DNA from: Paraburkholderia bryophila
Lineage (GTDB): Bacteria > Pseudomonadota > Gammaproteobacteria > Burkholderiales > Burkholderiaceae
Reading direction: 5' to 3'
NCBI RefSeq assembly: GCF_013409255.1
Contig: NZ_JACCAS010000002.1
Coordinates: forward strand, 496,001 to 560,000
Length of the DNA: 64,000 bases
Numbering within the stretch: position 1 is the first letter of the stretch; each line of letters begins with the position of its first letter. The position numbers were made by a program, and so were the translations under genes. Below, one piece after another: positions 8,324-16,744 of the stretch. Below the pieces are notes generated by a model. The model worked only from the letters and a program-made list of their open reading frames with translations, was not told the origin of the DNA and searched no databases.

Positions 8324-9135
8324 ACGCGCCGGCAAGCCGGGCACCGCCCGGCTCCTCGCGCCATAGTCATGTGTTCGTGCCGCTAATGGCTGCGTTGATC
8401 GCGCTCGCCTGGGTGACGTTGTGGGCGTGGGCGCGCAGTCCGTATGGACGCTATCTCGACCACGGCGACTGGACCGCCTCGGGGCCGGCGGCGTTTCTAT
8501 GCCGCACCGTGCCCGCGGGCAATGTGGTGTTGCCCGCACTGCTCTATGCCGTCGCATGGATTCTGATGACGGCAGCCATGATGCTGCCGAGCACCTTGCC
8601 GCTCTTCAATGCATTCGACCGCCTGACCGCGCAACGTCCCGATCATGCACGCCTCCTCATGCTGCTCGGCCTCGGCTATATGACGGTGTGGGGTGCTTTC
8701 GGACTCGTGGCGCACCTACTTCATAGCGCCGTGTTCGCGCTGTTTGCCCACGTGCCCGCGCTCGCGTGGCATGGCCGGATGATCGGCGTCGCGATCGTCG
8801 GCTTGGCCGGCGCATTCCAGTTCAGCAAGCTCAAACATCGTTGCATGGACAAGTGCCGCACGCCGCTGAGTTTCGTTATCGAACACTGGCATGGCCACGC
8901 GCAGGCCCGTCAGGCGTTCGCGCTCGGTGCGCACCACGGGCTGTTCTGCGTCGGTTGCTGCTGGGCGCTGATGCTGTTGATGTTCGCGCTCGGCACCGGC
9001 AGCCTCGGCTGGATGCTTCTGCTGGCCGCCGTAATGGCGATCGAAAAGAACGTGCGCTGGGGCAGGCGTCTAAGCGCGCCGTTCGGTGTGGCGCTGTTGT
9101 CGTGGGCAGCCGTCACGGCGGTGACGCTTGCCTGA
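8320..9135 (+). CDS. DUF2182 predicted metal-binding integral membrane protein
   Basis: The 271-residue protein has about seven hydrophobic helices. Family features include the segment ILMTAAMMLPSTLPLFNAFDRL and later FQFSKLKHRCMDKCRTPLSF and HHGLFCVGCCWALMLLMF. The methionines, His and the C-x3-C and C-x2-CC clusters suggest copper or another soft metal, although no biochemistry is established. The ATG overlaps the DUF1326 stop, so the pair forms a coupled two-gene operon. Confidence 0.85.
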   Translation: MNAPASRAPPGSSRHSHVFVPLMAALIALAWVTLWAWARSPYGRYLDHGDWTASGPAAFLCRTVPAGNVVLPALLYAVAWILMTAAMMLPSTLPLFNAFDRLTAQRPDHARLLMLLGLGYMTVWGAFGLVAHLLHSAVFALFAHVPALAWHGRMIGVAIVGLAGAFQFSKLKHRCMDKCRTPLSFVIEHWHGHAQARQAFALGAHHGLFCVGCCWALMLLMFALGTGSLGWMLLLAAVMAIEKNVRWGRRLSAPFGVALLSWAAVTAVTLA

Positions 9136-9223
9136 AGCGCGAGGCTCCGCTGGCGTTGCGAGACCCTGCGCGCCACCCGTGTTGCACGACGCGCACGACA
9201 GCTTCAGCGATTGCGCGACTGCC

Positions 9224-10018
9224 TCATTCCGTGGCTGCGACGCCTGACTCCACTGCCTTCGCGCGCGGCGTCGTCGCTAGCCGCTTTGTGCACCACTGCA
9301 CAAACATCGCCAGCAACGCGGCCTCCATAAACGCGACCAGCGGATGCTGATAAGGCAACGCAAACGACAGCAGCAAACAGAACGCGGCAAACGAAAACCG
9401 GCCGAGCACCATGCCGCGCAGCAGCGCAATGACGAAGTCCGGACCATGCGCCCGATGCGACGACACCGACAGCACGATACCGAGCAGCGGAAACACCGCG
9501 AGCAAACCGCTCCACGCGGCGCCCACCCGTCCCGACAATGACGTGACCAGCAGCGTCAACACCGCGCCGGCCACCATCCGGCCGATCAGGTCGGTGCGCG
9601 ACAGCGGCGCGCCGGCCGCGACCGCCGAACTGCGCGGCAGGAACGACTGGCCGAAACACACCGCGGCGAGCGCCACGATCGCGGCCCATCGCGGCGACAC
9701 AGGCAACCGGGACAGACCGCACGCGGCCACGAACCACGCGATCAATCCGGTCGCCAGCGCAAGCGGCCAGGAGCGCGTGCGGCAGGTCCATGCGTAGGCG
9801 AAATTGAAGGCTTCCGAAGCGAGGATCGCGGACAGCGATAGCGTCGCGGCACGCGCGCCGAATGCGGGTCCGTGCGCGAGCACCAGCAGATACAGAATCG
9901 GCCCAGCGACCACCGGCAGGCCAGCCAACCAGCCGGCGATGGACGGCCCCCACCACTTGCCCGACATCGAAACGATTAGCAGAAACAACGGGACGAGCGT
10001 GAGTTTGAGCGCGAGCAT
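9224..10018 (-). CDS. Conserved integral membrane protein of unknown function
   Basis: The 264-residue protein is almost entirely hydrophobic, with about eight predicted helices, a small conserved-looking loop SGKWWGPSIAGWLAGLPVVAGP near the N-terminus and a short charged tail. I do not recognise the family. The GxxxGLP loop placed between helices resembles small transporters. It is convergent with the DUF2182 gene and reads in the same direction as the flippase gene 82 bp upstream, so it may follow it in a transcript. Confidence 0.6.
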   Translation of the reverse strand: MLALKLTLVPLFLLIVSMSGKWWGPSIAGWLAGLPVVAGPILYLLVLAHGPAFGARAATLSLSAILASEAFNFAYAWTCRTRSWPLALATGLIAWFVAACGLSRLPVSPRWAAIVALAAVCFGQSFLPRSSAVAAGAPLSRTDLIGRMVAGAVLTLLVTSLSGRVGAAWSGLLAVFPLLGIVLSVSSHRAHGPDFVIALLRGMVLGRFSFAAFCLLLSFALPYQHPLVAFMEAALLAMFVQWCTKRLATTPRAKAVESGVAATE

Positions 10019-10100
10019 GCCGGAATCGAGCGGATGTAAAGTGGGATCATACCGTGCGCTTCCGCCCGGTCCCTTCCGCAGCCGGCTCCTTGACCGTCAG

Positions 10101-11375
10101 TCAGCCAACCGGTGGCACAGGACGCGCATCGTGCCGCCGCAACGTGCGATACAGCATCCACGTAGCGGCCGAGCCCATGCCGATCGTCATCGACCACGCG
10201 ACGCCCGTCACGCCCCAGTAGTGCGTCATGGGCGGCACGATGGCGATCAGCAGCACCATCTGAATCAGCGACGCGTGCGTGACCGCCTTCGCATCGCCGA
10301 CCGCGCGCAAGTACGCGACGAACACCGCGATCAACGCGCCGATCGCCATGTTGATGACGAAAATCTTGAAGAGCGGCACGGCCGACATCCACGCGGGCCC
10401 GAGAATAAACGCGAACAGCGGTTCGGCGATCATCCGCAGCAGCACGACCAGGATCGCGAGGCCACCGGCCACGATCATCAGATACAACCTGACGCGCCGC
10501 GCCGCGATGCGCGCATCGTGCCGGTGTTGCGCGGAAAACGTCGGAAACAGGTATTGGCCCATCGCGAACGCGGCGTCGGTCAACAGCATCTGCGCGAGCT
10601 TCGACGACATCTGATACGCGCCGAGTTGCGCCGGCCCGAGCAGTTTGCCGACAATCACCTTGTCGAACTGGTTAAGCAGCAGGTTCACCACGCTGCCCGC
10701 CCAGATCCAGCGGCTGAAGTCGATGTAATGGCCAATACCCGCCCACGCGAGGCGGATCGGCGGCCGCGGCCGCATCGTGATCCAGGTGAGCAGGCTTTTC
10801 AGCGTATCGCCGACGATCATCCCGATCAGCAGCGAAAAAGCACCCGCGCCACTGAGCGCAAGCGCGAGTCCGGTGCAGCAATCGAGGAACGCGGCGGCCG
10901 TCTCGATCCCCGCAAGCTGCTGAAAACCGCGATTACGTTGCACGACGAAATAAGCCGGCGAAGCGAGGCCGCGAATCAGCGGCAACGCTGCCGCGAGTTG
11001 CAGCAGCGCGAGCGCATTGCCGAGGTGAAACTGACGATTCATGACCGGAGCGAGCGCAACCAGCAGCAACGCGACCACGATGCCGCGTGTCGTCAGCGTG
11101 GTCCAGACCGCGCCGAGTTCCTGATGCGTGGGCGTGTCGCGTCCCTGGATCACCGCCTGCGCCAGCCCGGTATCGGACAGCGATTCCGCGATCGCCACCG
11201 CGAGCAGCGCAATGCTGACGCTGCCTATCGCCGACGGCCCGAGAATGCGCCCCAGCGCAAGAAACTTCACCGCCACGAGACCGCGTACGACGACCTGCTG
11301 CAACAACACCCAGGTGGGCGCACTCGGCCCAAGGCCTCCTCGCACTGAGAAAGCCGCAACCCTGATCGATCTCAC
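10101..11375 (-). CDS. Polysaccharide/oligosaccharide flippase (Wzx-like, MOP superfamily)
   Basis: The 424-residue protein has 12 or so hydrophobic helices and the family pattern LGPSAIGSVSIALLAVAIAESLSDTGLAQAVIQ in helices 2-3, NLLLNQFDKVIVGKLLGPAQLGAYQMS in the middle and FSAQHRHDARIAARRVRLYL before the second half. These features fit the Polysacc_synt_3 branch, which moves lipid-linked glycans across the inner membrane. Translation appears to start at a GTG at 11375 behind GGGAG. No glycosyltransferases are adjacent, so it is an isolated flippase; its glycan is unknown. Confidence 0.85.
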   Translation of the reverse strand: MRSIRVAAFSVRGGLGPSAPTWVLLQQVVVRGLVAVKFLALGRILGPSAIGSVSIALLAVAIAESLSDTGLAQAVIQGRDTPTHQELGAVWTTLTTRGIVVALLLVALAPVMNRQFHLGNALALLQLAAALPLIRGLASPAYFVVQRNRGFQQLAGIETAAAFLDCCTGLALALSGAGAFSLLIGMIVGDTLKSLLTWITMRPRPPIRLAWAGIGHYIDFSRWIWAGSVVNLLLNQFDKVIVGKLLGPAQLGAYQMSSKLAQMLLTDAAFAMGQYLFPTFSAQHRHDARIAARRVRLYLMIVAGGLAILVVLLRMIAEPLFAFILGPAWMSAVPLFKIFVINMAIGALIAVFVAYLRAVGDAKAVTHASLIQMVLLIAIVPPMTHYWGVTGVAWSMTIGMGSAATWMLYRTLRRHDARPVPPVG

Positions 11376-11603
11376 TGTCTCCCCTCCCTGGTCGCTTGCT
11401 CCCCGGATGGCGTCTTGTTTTGGCGATCAGGGCGGATGCGGCGTCGACCGAATTTGCGTCATCTTTGCGCAACGCACTGTGCGGCACTGAACGTGGCGTG
11501 ACAAAAATATGGCCGGGGCAAGTCAGGAAGGCTTTGCTTAGGAACGGAAAGCAAACGGAAACGGCAGTGGCAAGCCCGCACTTCCATGATCGATGCCAGG
11601 ACC

Positions 11604-12515
11604 TCAGGGTATTTCCCTGGCGATAGCCGAAGGGCTGGCGCGGCGTCGTAAATCTTCGGTCGTCGCGCCGTCGCCGTCAGGCCGCCAACCTGGTGGTTTC
11701 AACAGATAGCCGCAGACTTCGCCCAGCGAGCGCGCGGTCTTCAGGTCACGCCACAGCGCCCGCCAGTGATCGAACTCGATCGTCAGCAAGTTGTAGGTTG
11801 TGACCGGTTGCACGAGTCCGTAGCGGCAAGGCGTGTCGCGCCGCTCCGCGATGTAGGTGCCGAAAAGCCGGTCGAACACAATCAGCACACCGCCGTAGTT
11901 GCCGTCCAGGTACTCGAGATTCGACGCGTGATGCACGCGATGCGCGGAAGGCGTGTTCAGTACCCACTCCAGGGGCCCGAGGCGAGGAATCCAGGTAGCG
12001 TGGATCCAGAACTGGTACAGCAGGTTGAGCGACAGAAAGGTCCGCACGACGCGCGGCGGCATGCCGAGCAGCGGCGCGAGCAGGAAGAACAGTTGCGAAC
12101 CGGCGAGGCGCCCAGCCCATCCGAAACGATAGGCCGCCGACAGCGTCAGTTGATTCGGCGAATGATGCACCGCATGGTTGCACCAGAACCAGCGCGTGCG
12201 ATGCGCCGCACGATGAAACCAGTAGTAGCAGAACTCCTGACCGATGAAGCAGGCGACCCAGCCGCTCCAATGGTTCATAGGCACGGTCCAGAGCCGGTGA
12301 TGCCAGACCCAGTTCATTGCATCGCCATAGAAGGCCAGCGGCAGCAACCAGCGCAGCGGGTATTCGCGAACCAGGAAGTCGGTCACCGACACCGCCGCCG
12401 CGCGCCAGTCGTAACCGTGCCGGCCGCGCCGAACGGTGAGCACCACGGCCTCGGCCAGCGACGCCACGAGCACCGTCGCAACACTGTATTTGAGGATCGT
12501 CAGCAACACATCCAT
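11604..12515 (-). CDS. Sterol desaturase / fatty acid hydroxylase superfamily protein
   Basis: The 303-residue membrane protein has the three His clusters that bind a di-iron centre: HRAAH (WFHRAAHRT), HAVHH (CNHAVHHSP) and HRVHH (SAHRVHHAS). It also has three or four hydrophobic helices and a C-terminal tail with HRVHHASNLEYLDGNYGGV. Enzymes of this family hydroxylate or desaturate sterols, carotenoids or lipid chains at the membrane. The ATG at 12515 is preferred; the frame continues to 12833, but that part is antisense-like to the LysR gene. It lies 67 bp downstream of the LysR gene, same strand. Confidence 0.88.
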   Translation of the reverse strand: MDVLLTILKYSVATVLVASLAEAVVLTVRRGRHGYDWRAAAVSVTDFLVREYPLRWLLPLAFYGDAMNWVWHHRLWTVPMNHWSGWVACFIGQEFCYYWFHRAAHRTRWFWCNHAVHHSPNQLTLSAAYRFGWAGRLAGSQLFFLLAPLLGMPPRVVRTFLSLNLLYQFWIHATWIPRLGPLEWVLNTPSAHRVHHASNLEYLDGNYGGVLIVFDRLFGTYIAERRDTPCRYGLVQPVTTYNLLTIEFDHWRALWRDLKTARSLGEVCGYLLKPPGWRPDGDGATTEDLRRRASPSAIAREIP

Positions 12516-12582
12516 GCGCGAACACTCCGTATCGGCATGCGGGCTAGCGTAGATCGGCAAGCCTCGTATCGCAAGCGCAAAG

Positions 12583-13461
12583 TCATTCGCCGAACGCCTG
12601 CAATGCGAACTCGACAAAACTGCGCAGCTTCGGCGAGCGATGATCCGCGAAGTAAACCAGATGCATGGGACGACTCGGCAATTCGTAAGCGTCGAGAACT
12701 TGCACGAGACGCCCGGCGGCGACATCCGCTTGCAGCAGCACGGCGGGCTGCATGACGATCCCCACGCCCTGCAACGCGGCCACGCGAAGCGCCTGGCCAT
12801 GGTTGACGCGCAGACGGCCGGTGACCGCGACATGGCTCGTGCCCTCGGCGCCGCTCAGCCGCCACGGTGCGCCGGATGATGAACTGAACGCGAGGCATTC
12901 ATGCCCGGCCAGATCGTCGGGATGCTGTGGCGTTCCCCGCGCGGCGAGATACCCGGGCGACGCGCAGATCATCATCCGGTACGGCGCTAAAGGACGCGCG
13001 ACCAACCCCGTATCCGCAATCGCGCCGATCCGGATCGCAGCGTCGAAACCATGCTCCAGCAGATCGACGGTGTGATCGCTCAGCGATAACTCGACCTCGA
13101 CTTGCGGATACTGCGCGAGGTAATCGCCGAGCGCGGGCGCCAGCGCTTCACTGCCGAACGACACGGGCGCCGTCACACGCAGTGTGCCGCTCGGCACGGC
13201 CTGACGGTTTTCCGCATGGGTGTCCGCGGCGGCGACGAGGCGAAGAATCTCCTGGCAGCGCACGTAATAGCTTTCGCCGAATTCCGTAAGGCTCTGACGC
13301 CGTGTCGTGCGATTGAGCAGCTTCATGCCGGTGCGTTTTTCCAGCGCGCGCAGATGGTTGCCGGCCATCGTCGACGACATGCCGCAGTCCGCGGCGGCCG
13401 CGCTGAGGCTTCCCGCATCGACCGCGCGAACGAACACCCGCATGCTATCCAGAAGATCCAT
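12583..13461 (-). CDS. LysR-family transcriptional regulator
   Basis: The 292-residue protein has the canonical LysR N-terminus: MRVFVRAVDAGSLSAAAADCG followed by the recognition helix MSSTMAGNHLRALEKRTGMKLLNRTTRRQSLTEFG. A periplasmic-binding-like effector domain starts near residue 90 (GTLRVTAPVSFG). This is the CrgA/GstR-type subgroup (one domain spaced by RxTR). It is divergent from the SDR gene at 13587 with a 125-bp shared promoter region, so the SDR is its probable target. Effector unknown. Confidence 0.9.
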   Translation of the reverse strand: MDLLDSMRVFVRAVDAGSLSAAAADCGMSSTMAGNHLRALEKRTGMKLLNRTTRRQSLTEFGESYYVRCQEILRLVAAADTHAENRQAVPSGTLRVTAPVSFGSEALAPALGDYLAQYPQVEVELSLSDHTVDLLEHGFDAAIRIGAIADTGLVARPLAPYRMMICASPGYLAARGTPQHPDDLAGHECLAFSSSSGAPWRLSGAEGTSHVAVTGRLRVNHGQALRVAALQGVGIVMQPAVLLQADVAAGRLVQVLDAYELPSRPMHLVYFADHRSPKLRSFVEFALQAFGE

Positions 13462-13586
13462 TTGACACTCTCGGTTGCAACAGAATCAAGGGTTTCGCAG
13501 ATTATCTCCGTTTTCTTTTAAATCATACTGCGGCTTCCGCGTCGACGAAGGCACTCCGCCTCGCGCGCCATTTATGGAGCCTCCGC

Positions 13587-14414
13587 ATGACGACTCATTC
13601 GCCCGCCCTTTTCCCGCAGCGCTTCGCCGGCCGGACCGTGCTGATCACGGGTGCTGGAACCGGCATGGGCAAGGCCGCCGCGCTGCGTTTCGGCCGCGAA
13701 GGCGCCAATGTCGTGCTAGCCGGCCGACGCGCGGCCGAACTCGACGCCGTGGCCGCAACCATCGAGAACGACGGCGGCCGGGCGCTCGCGATTCCAACCG
13801 ACGTCACCGACGCCGATGCGGTACGCCGTCTGGTCGAACGCAGCGTCGCCACGTTCGGCACGCTGCATATGGCCTGGAACAATGCGGGGATGCTGGGCGC
13901 CTTGCAACCCATCGTCGACATGGAGCCGGAGGACTTCGATACGGTCATGGCGACCAACTTTCGCGGCGCGGCGCTGTGCGTGAAGTACGAGTTGCGGGCA
14001 ATGCTGGCGGCGGGTGTGGCCGGCGCGATCGTCAACACGTCGTCGTGGACGGCGCAGGGCGCGATGCCAGGCACGTCGGCTTACGCGGCGAGCAAGGGGG
14101 CGCTCGATGCGATGATGCGAGCCGTCGCAATGGAGGTGGGCTCGCGCAATATTCGCGTCAATAACGTGAGCCCGGGCGTGATCGCGACGCCCATGTCGGA
14201 AGCGGCGCTGGGGGACGAACGCGCGATGCGGCCGTTTCTATCGCACACGCCGTTGGGGCGTATCGGTCAGCCGGAAGATATCGCCGACGTGGTGCTCTGG
14301 CTGCTCTCGGACAACGCTCGCTTCGTCACCGGACAAAGCTTGCTGGTGGATGGTGGATTCACGCTGGGCGGTCTGCGGCCATGGCTCAATGAGCTTGTGG
14401 CCGAACACGCGTGA
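13587..14414 (+). CDS. Short-chain dehydrogenase/reductase (SDR)
   Basis: The 275-residue protein has a full classical SDR set: cofactor loop TGAGTGMG near residue 18, the NNAG motif (AWNNAGMLG), catalytic Ser in NTSSWTA, YAASKGA with Tyr and Lys, and the C-terminal SPGVIATPM and VTGQSLLVDGGFTLGG motifs. GRRAAEL after the second strand has Arg, pointing to NADP(H). The substrate is not readable. It is divergently paired with the LysR gene at 12583-13461, and AGCCTCCGC precedes the ATG. Confidence 0.9.
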   Translation: MTTHSPALFPQRFAGRTVLITGAGTGMGKAAALRFGREGANVVLAGRRAAELDAVAATIENDGGRALAIPTDVTDADAVRRLVERSVATFGTLHMAWNNAGMLGALQPIVDMEPEDFDTVMATNFRGAALCVKYELRAMLAAGVAGAIVNTSSWTAQGAMPGTSAYAASKGALDAMMRAVAMEVGSRNIRVNNVSPGVIATPMSEAALGDERAMRPFLSHTPLGRIGQPEDIADVVLWLLSDNARFVTGQSLLVDGGFTLGGLRPWLNELVAEHA

Positions 14415-14418
14415 AGAA

Positions 14419-14440
14419 CGAGCGGCCTGCAGCCCGCTCG
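14419..14440. terminator. Stem-loop between convergent SDR and deacylase genes
   Basis: CGAGCGG at 14419-14425 pairs with CCGCTCG at 14434-14440 around an 8-nt loop. It lies 5 bp beyond the SDR stop and close to the end of the convergent M20 gene. The T-tract is poor, so confidence as an intrinsic terminator is moderate. Confidence 0.4.
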
Positions 14441-14447
14441 TGCCGCT

Positions 14448-15632
14448 TTAGCGCGTGGTCAATTCCGCTGCGCGAGCGTCGCTGAGATAACCGGCCAGCC
14501 GAACCAGCATTGCATCGCACTCGCTCAGTTGCTGAACCGTGACGAACTCGTCCGGCTTGTGCCCCTGATCCATGCTGCCCGGCCCACAGACCACCGTGGG
14601 AATGCCTGCCTCATCGAACAAGCCACCCTCAGTGCCGAACGCCACGGTGCCGAACTCAGAGGAGCCGCTCAACAACGTCAACAAACGCGCCGCCTCGCTA
14701 TTCGGCGAGGTGGCCAGTCCGGGGTACGCGCTCAGCGCTTGCAGATGAATGTCCGTGTCGGCTTGCACCGAGCGCATGGCCGGCAGCAGTTCAGTCTCGG
14801 CATAAGACCGCAGTTCGTCCGAGACCGCTTGCGCATCGAAGCCCGGCAGCGCACGCACTTCGAAATCGAACTCACATTCCGCCGGCACGATATTCAGCGC
14901 CCGGCCGCCTTTGATGAGGCCCGTCTGCACCGTCGTGAACGGCGGATCGAAACGCTGATCGTGATGTTCGGCCTGGGCCAGTTGCGCACCGATCTGTCCA
15001 AGCCGGCCGATCAGCCGCGCCGCGTATTCGATCGCGTTGACGCCATACGGCGCGTAAGCCGAGTGACACGCCGCGCCTTTCACCTGGCAGCGCATCGCGA
15101 GTTTGCCTTTGTGGCCCAGCACCGGTTTCATGCCGGTAGGCTCGCCGATCAAACACAGGCGCGGCTTGTGCGCACGCTTTGCCAGTTCGGCCAGCATTGG
15201 CCGTACGCCGAGGCAGCCCACTTCTTCATCGTAGGAGAACGCAAGGTGCACGGGCAACGTCGGCGGCTGATCGAGAAAAGCAGGCACGGCCGCCAGCACG
15301 GAGGCGATAAAGCCTTTCATGTCGGCGGTGCCGCGACCGTACAAACGGCCGTTGTTCTCCGTAAGTCGGAACGGCTCCACGGTCCACGCTTGCCCATCGA
15401 CGGGTACGACATCGGTATGTCCTGACAGCACGATCCCACCGCGATTCTGTGGGCCGATGGTGGCGAACAGATTGGCCTTGGTGCGCTCCGGGTTGTAGAA
15501 CAGTTCGCTCCGCACGCCGAGATCCGCGAGGTAATCGCGGATGAACGCGATCAGTTCCAGATTCGAATCCCGGCTCACCGTCGCGAAGCCGATCAGTTGT
15601 TCGAGCAGTGCGCGGCTGGACAGCTTATTCAT
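14448..15632 (-). CDS. M20-family deacylase, ArgE (acetylornithine deacetylase)-like
   Basis: The 394-residue protein has the M20 zinc-site pattern: LSGHTDVVPVDG (metal His, Asp) around residue 71, YGRGTADMKGF (bridging Asp) around 100, and YDEEVGCLG (catalytic Glu) around 133, then the lid domain and a C-terminal CGPGSMDQGHKPDEFV with a metal His. It closely resembles ArgE, which removes acetyl from N-acetylornithine. The setting is a catabolic operon (DUF1028, Rid, flavin monooxygenase) with no arginine genes, so it may instead deacylate an N-acyl pathway intermediate. It overlaps the DUF1028 gene by 8 bp. Confidence 0.85.
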   Translation of the reverse strand: MNKLSSRALLEQLIGFATVSRDSNLELIAFIRDYLADLGVRSELFYNPERTKANLFATIGPQNRGGIVLSGHTDVVPVDGQAWTVEPFRLTENNGRLYGRGTADMKGFIASVLAAVPAFLDQPPTLPVHLAFSYDEEVGCLGVRPMLAELAKRAHKPRLCLIGEPTGMKPVLGHKGKLAMRCQVKGAACHSAYAPYGVNAIEYAARLIGRLGQIGAQLAQAEHHDQRFDPPFTTVQTGLIKGGRALNIVPAECEFDFEVRALPGFDAQAVSDELRSYAETELLPAMRSVQADTDIHLQALSAYPGLATSPNSEAARLLTLLSGSSEFGTVAFGTEGGLFDEAGIPTVVCGPGSMDQGHKPDEFVTVQQLSECDAMLVRLAGYLSDARAAELTTR

Positions 15633-16302
15633 CGCCCGGCACTCCGTAGCCTGGCGCCGCCGTTGGATTCAACGCGCGGGTCAGATAGTCCTGCATTTGC
15701 GGCCGATACGCTTGCCAGAGAGCGTCGAGCTTGCCGATCGGATCTTCATCCGCCCAGTCGATCCGCAAGTCGACAATCGGCCAGCTCACCTCGCCCACCA
15801 CCTTGAGCGCCGCCGAATGCACCGGTCCGGCTTCGCCGCCGGCCGCCATCGCGGCATGCATGGCCGACAGCAGACGATCCGCGAGCATCCCCGACGAATG
15901 CTCGAACGCGTGGACCATCGCGTCGATCACTTCGCGATCCGCCAGCAGATTGCCCGCTGCAACACATTGCTTGCCGACCACGGCATTGTGGAGACCCAGC
16001 GCTTCGTCGCCGCTGAAAAACGCGGTACGTCCCTGGCTATCGATCACCGTCACCTGGCGATAGGCGCGCCACTCGTCGGCGCCGAGCGCACGGTCCAACG
16101 CCGCCGCCGGTTCGCCCTGTGGCGCTTCGAGGCCGTCGAGAATCCGCGGCCCGAGCGCGGGCAGCGTGATGTTCTGCGTCGCGACCGCGCCCACGCCCGC
16201 GCGCACCCACGGGCACCGCGCGCCGACCGCGATACTGGACGAACTGATGGCGATTCCAAGCTGCCCGGTGTCCGGACAGCGTCCAACGATCGAGAATGTC
16301 AT
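15625..16302 (-). CDS. DUF1028 family Ntn-hydrolase-like protein
   Basis: The 225-residue protein begins TFSIVGRCPDTGQLGIAIS, and ITLPALGPRILDGLEAPQGEP lies ~50 residues in, both typical of DUF1028. The family is predicted to have an N-terminal-nucleophile fold; after removal of Met, Thr2 could act as nucleophile. The middle has an AGNLLADREVIDAMVHAFE segment, a conserved DUF1028 motif. DUF1028 genes commonly sit with amidohydrolases, peptidases and Rid proteins, supporting a role in cleaving an amide. It is translationally coupled to the M20 deacylase downstream. Confidence 0.85.
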   Translation of the reverse strand: MTFSIVGRCPDTGQLGIAISSSSIAVGARCPWVRAGVGAVATQNITLPALGPRILDGLEAPQGEPAAALDRALGADEWRAYRQVTVIDSQGRTAFFSGDEALGLHNAVVGKQCVAAGNLLADREVIDAMVHAFEHSSGMLADRLLSAMHAAMAAGGEAGPVHSAALKVVGEVSWPIVDLRIDWADEDPIGKLDALWQAYRPQMQDYLTRALNPTAAPGYGVPGDE

Positions 16303-16312
16303 GCCCTGCTCC

Positions 16313-16744
16313 TTAAGCCTGGTTCGCCTGCCAGCCGTCCGGGATCACCGCGATCACGTCGATTTCCATCAGCCACTGCGGCTGGCCCAACGCACTGACT
16401 ACCAGGCCGGTGGAAATCGGGAACACGCCCTTCAGCCACTTGCCGACTTCCTGATAGACCGGTTCGCGATAACGCGGGTCGATCAGATACGTGGTCGTCT
16501 TGACGATGTGGGACAGGTCGCTGCCCGCTTCCAGCAGCAGTTGTTTGACGTTTTTCATCGCCTGTTCGGCCTGCGCCTGCGGATCGCCGAGGCCGATCAG
16601 TCGACCGTCGAAATCCGTGCCGACCTGGCCGCGCACATAGACGGTATTGCCCGCGCGAACGGCCTGGCAAAGATCGTTATCGAGCGACTGGTTCGGATAC
16701 GTGTCTTTCGTGTTGAACATGCGGATGCGCGTATGAGTCGGCAT
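16313..16744 (-). CDS. RidA-family (YjgF/YER057c/UK114) protein, non-canonical
   Basis: The 143-residue protein has the Rid fold features: GNTVYVRGQVGTDFDG, then AEQAMKNVKQLLLEAGSDLSHIVKTTTYL and the C-terminal strand MEIDVIAVIP. True RidA imine/enamine deaminases carry Arg in a PARS motif before the last strand. Here that position reads FPISTGLV, so the catalytic Arg appears absent and a different hydrolytic or binding role is likely. The ATG at 16744 overlaps the flavin monooxygenase stop by one base (TAATG), so the two genes are coupled. Confidence 0.87.
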   Translation of the reverse strand: MPTHTRIRMFNTKDTYPNQSLDNDLCQAVRAGNTVYVRGQVGTDFDGRLIGLGDPQAQAEQAMKNVKQLLLEAGSDLSHIVKTTTYLIDPRYREPVYQEVGKWLKGVFPISTGLVVSALGQPQWLMEIDVIAVIPDGWQANQA

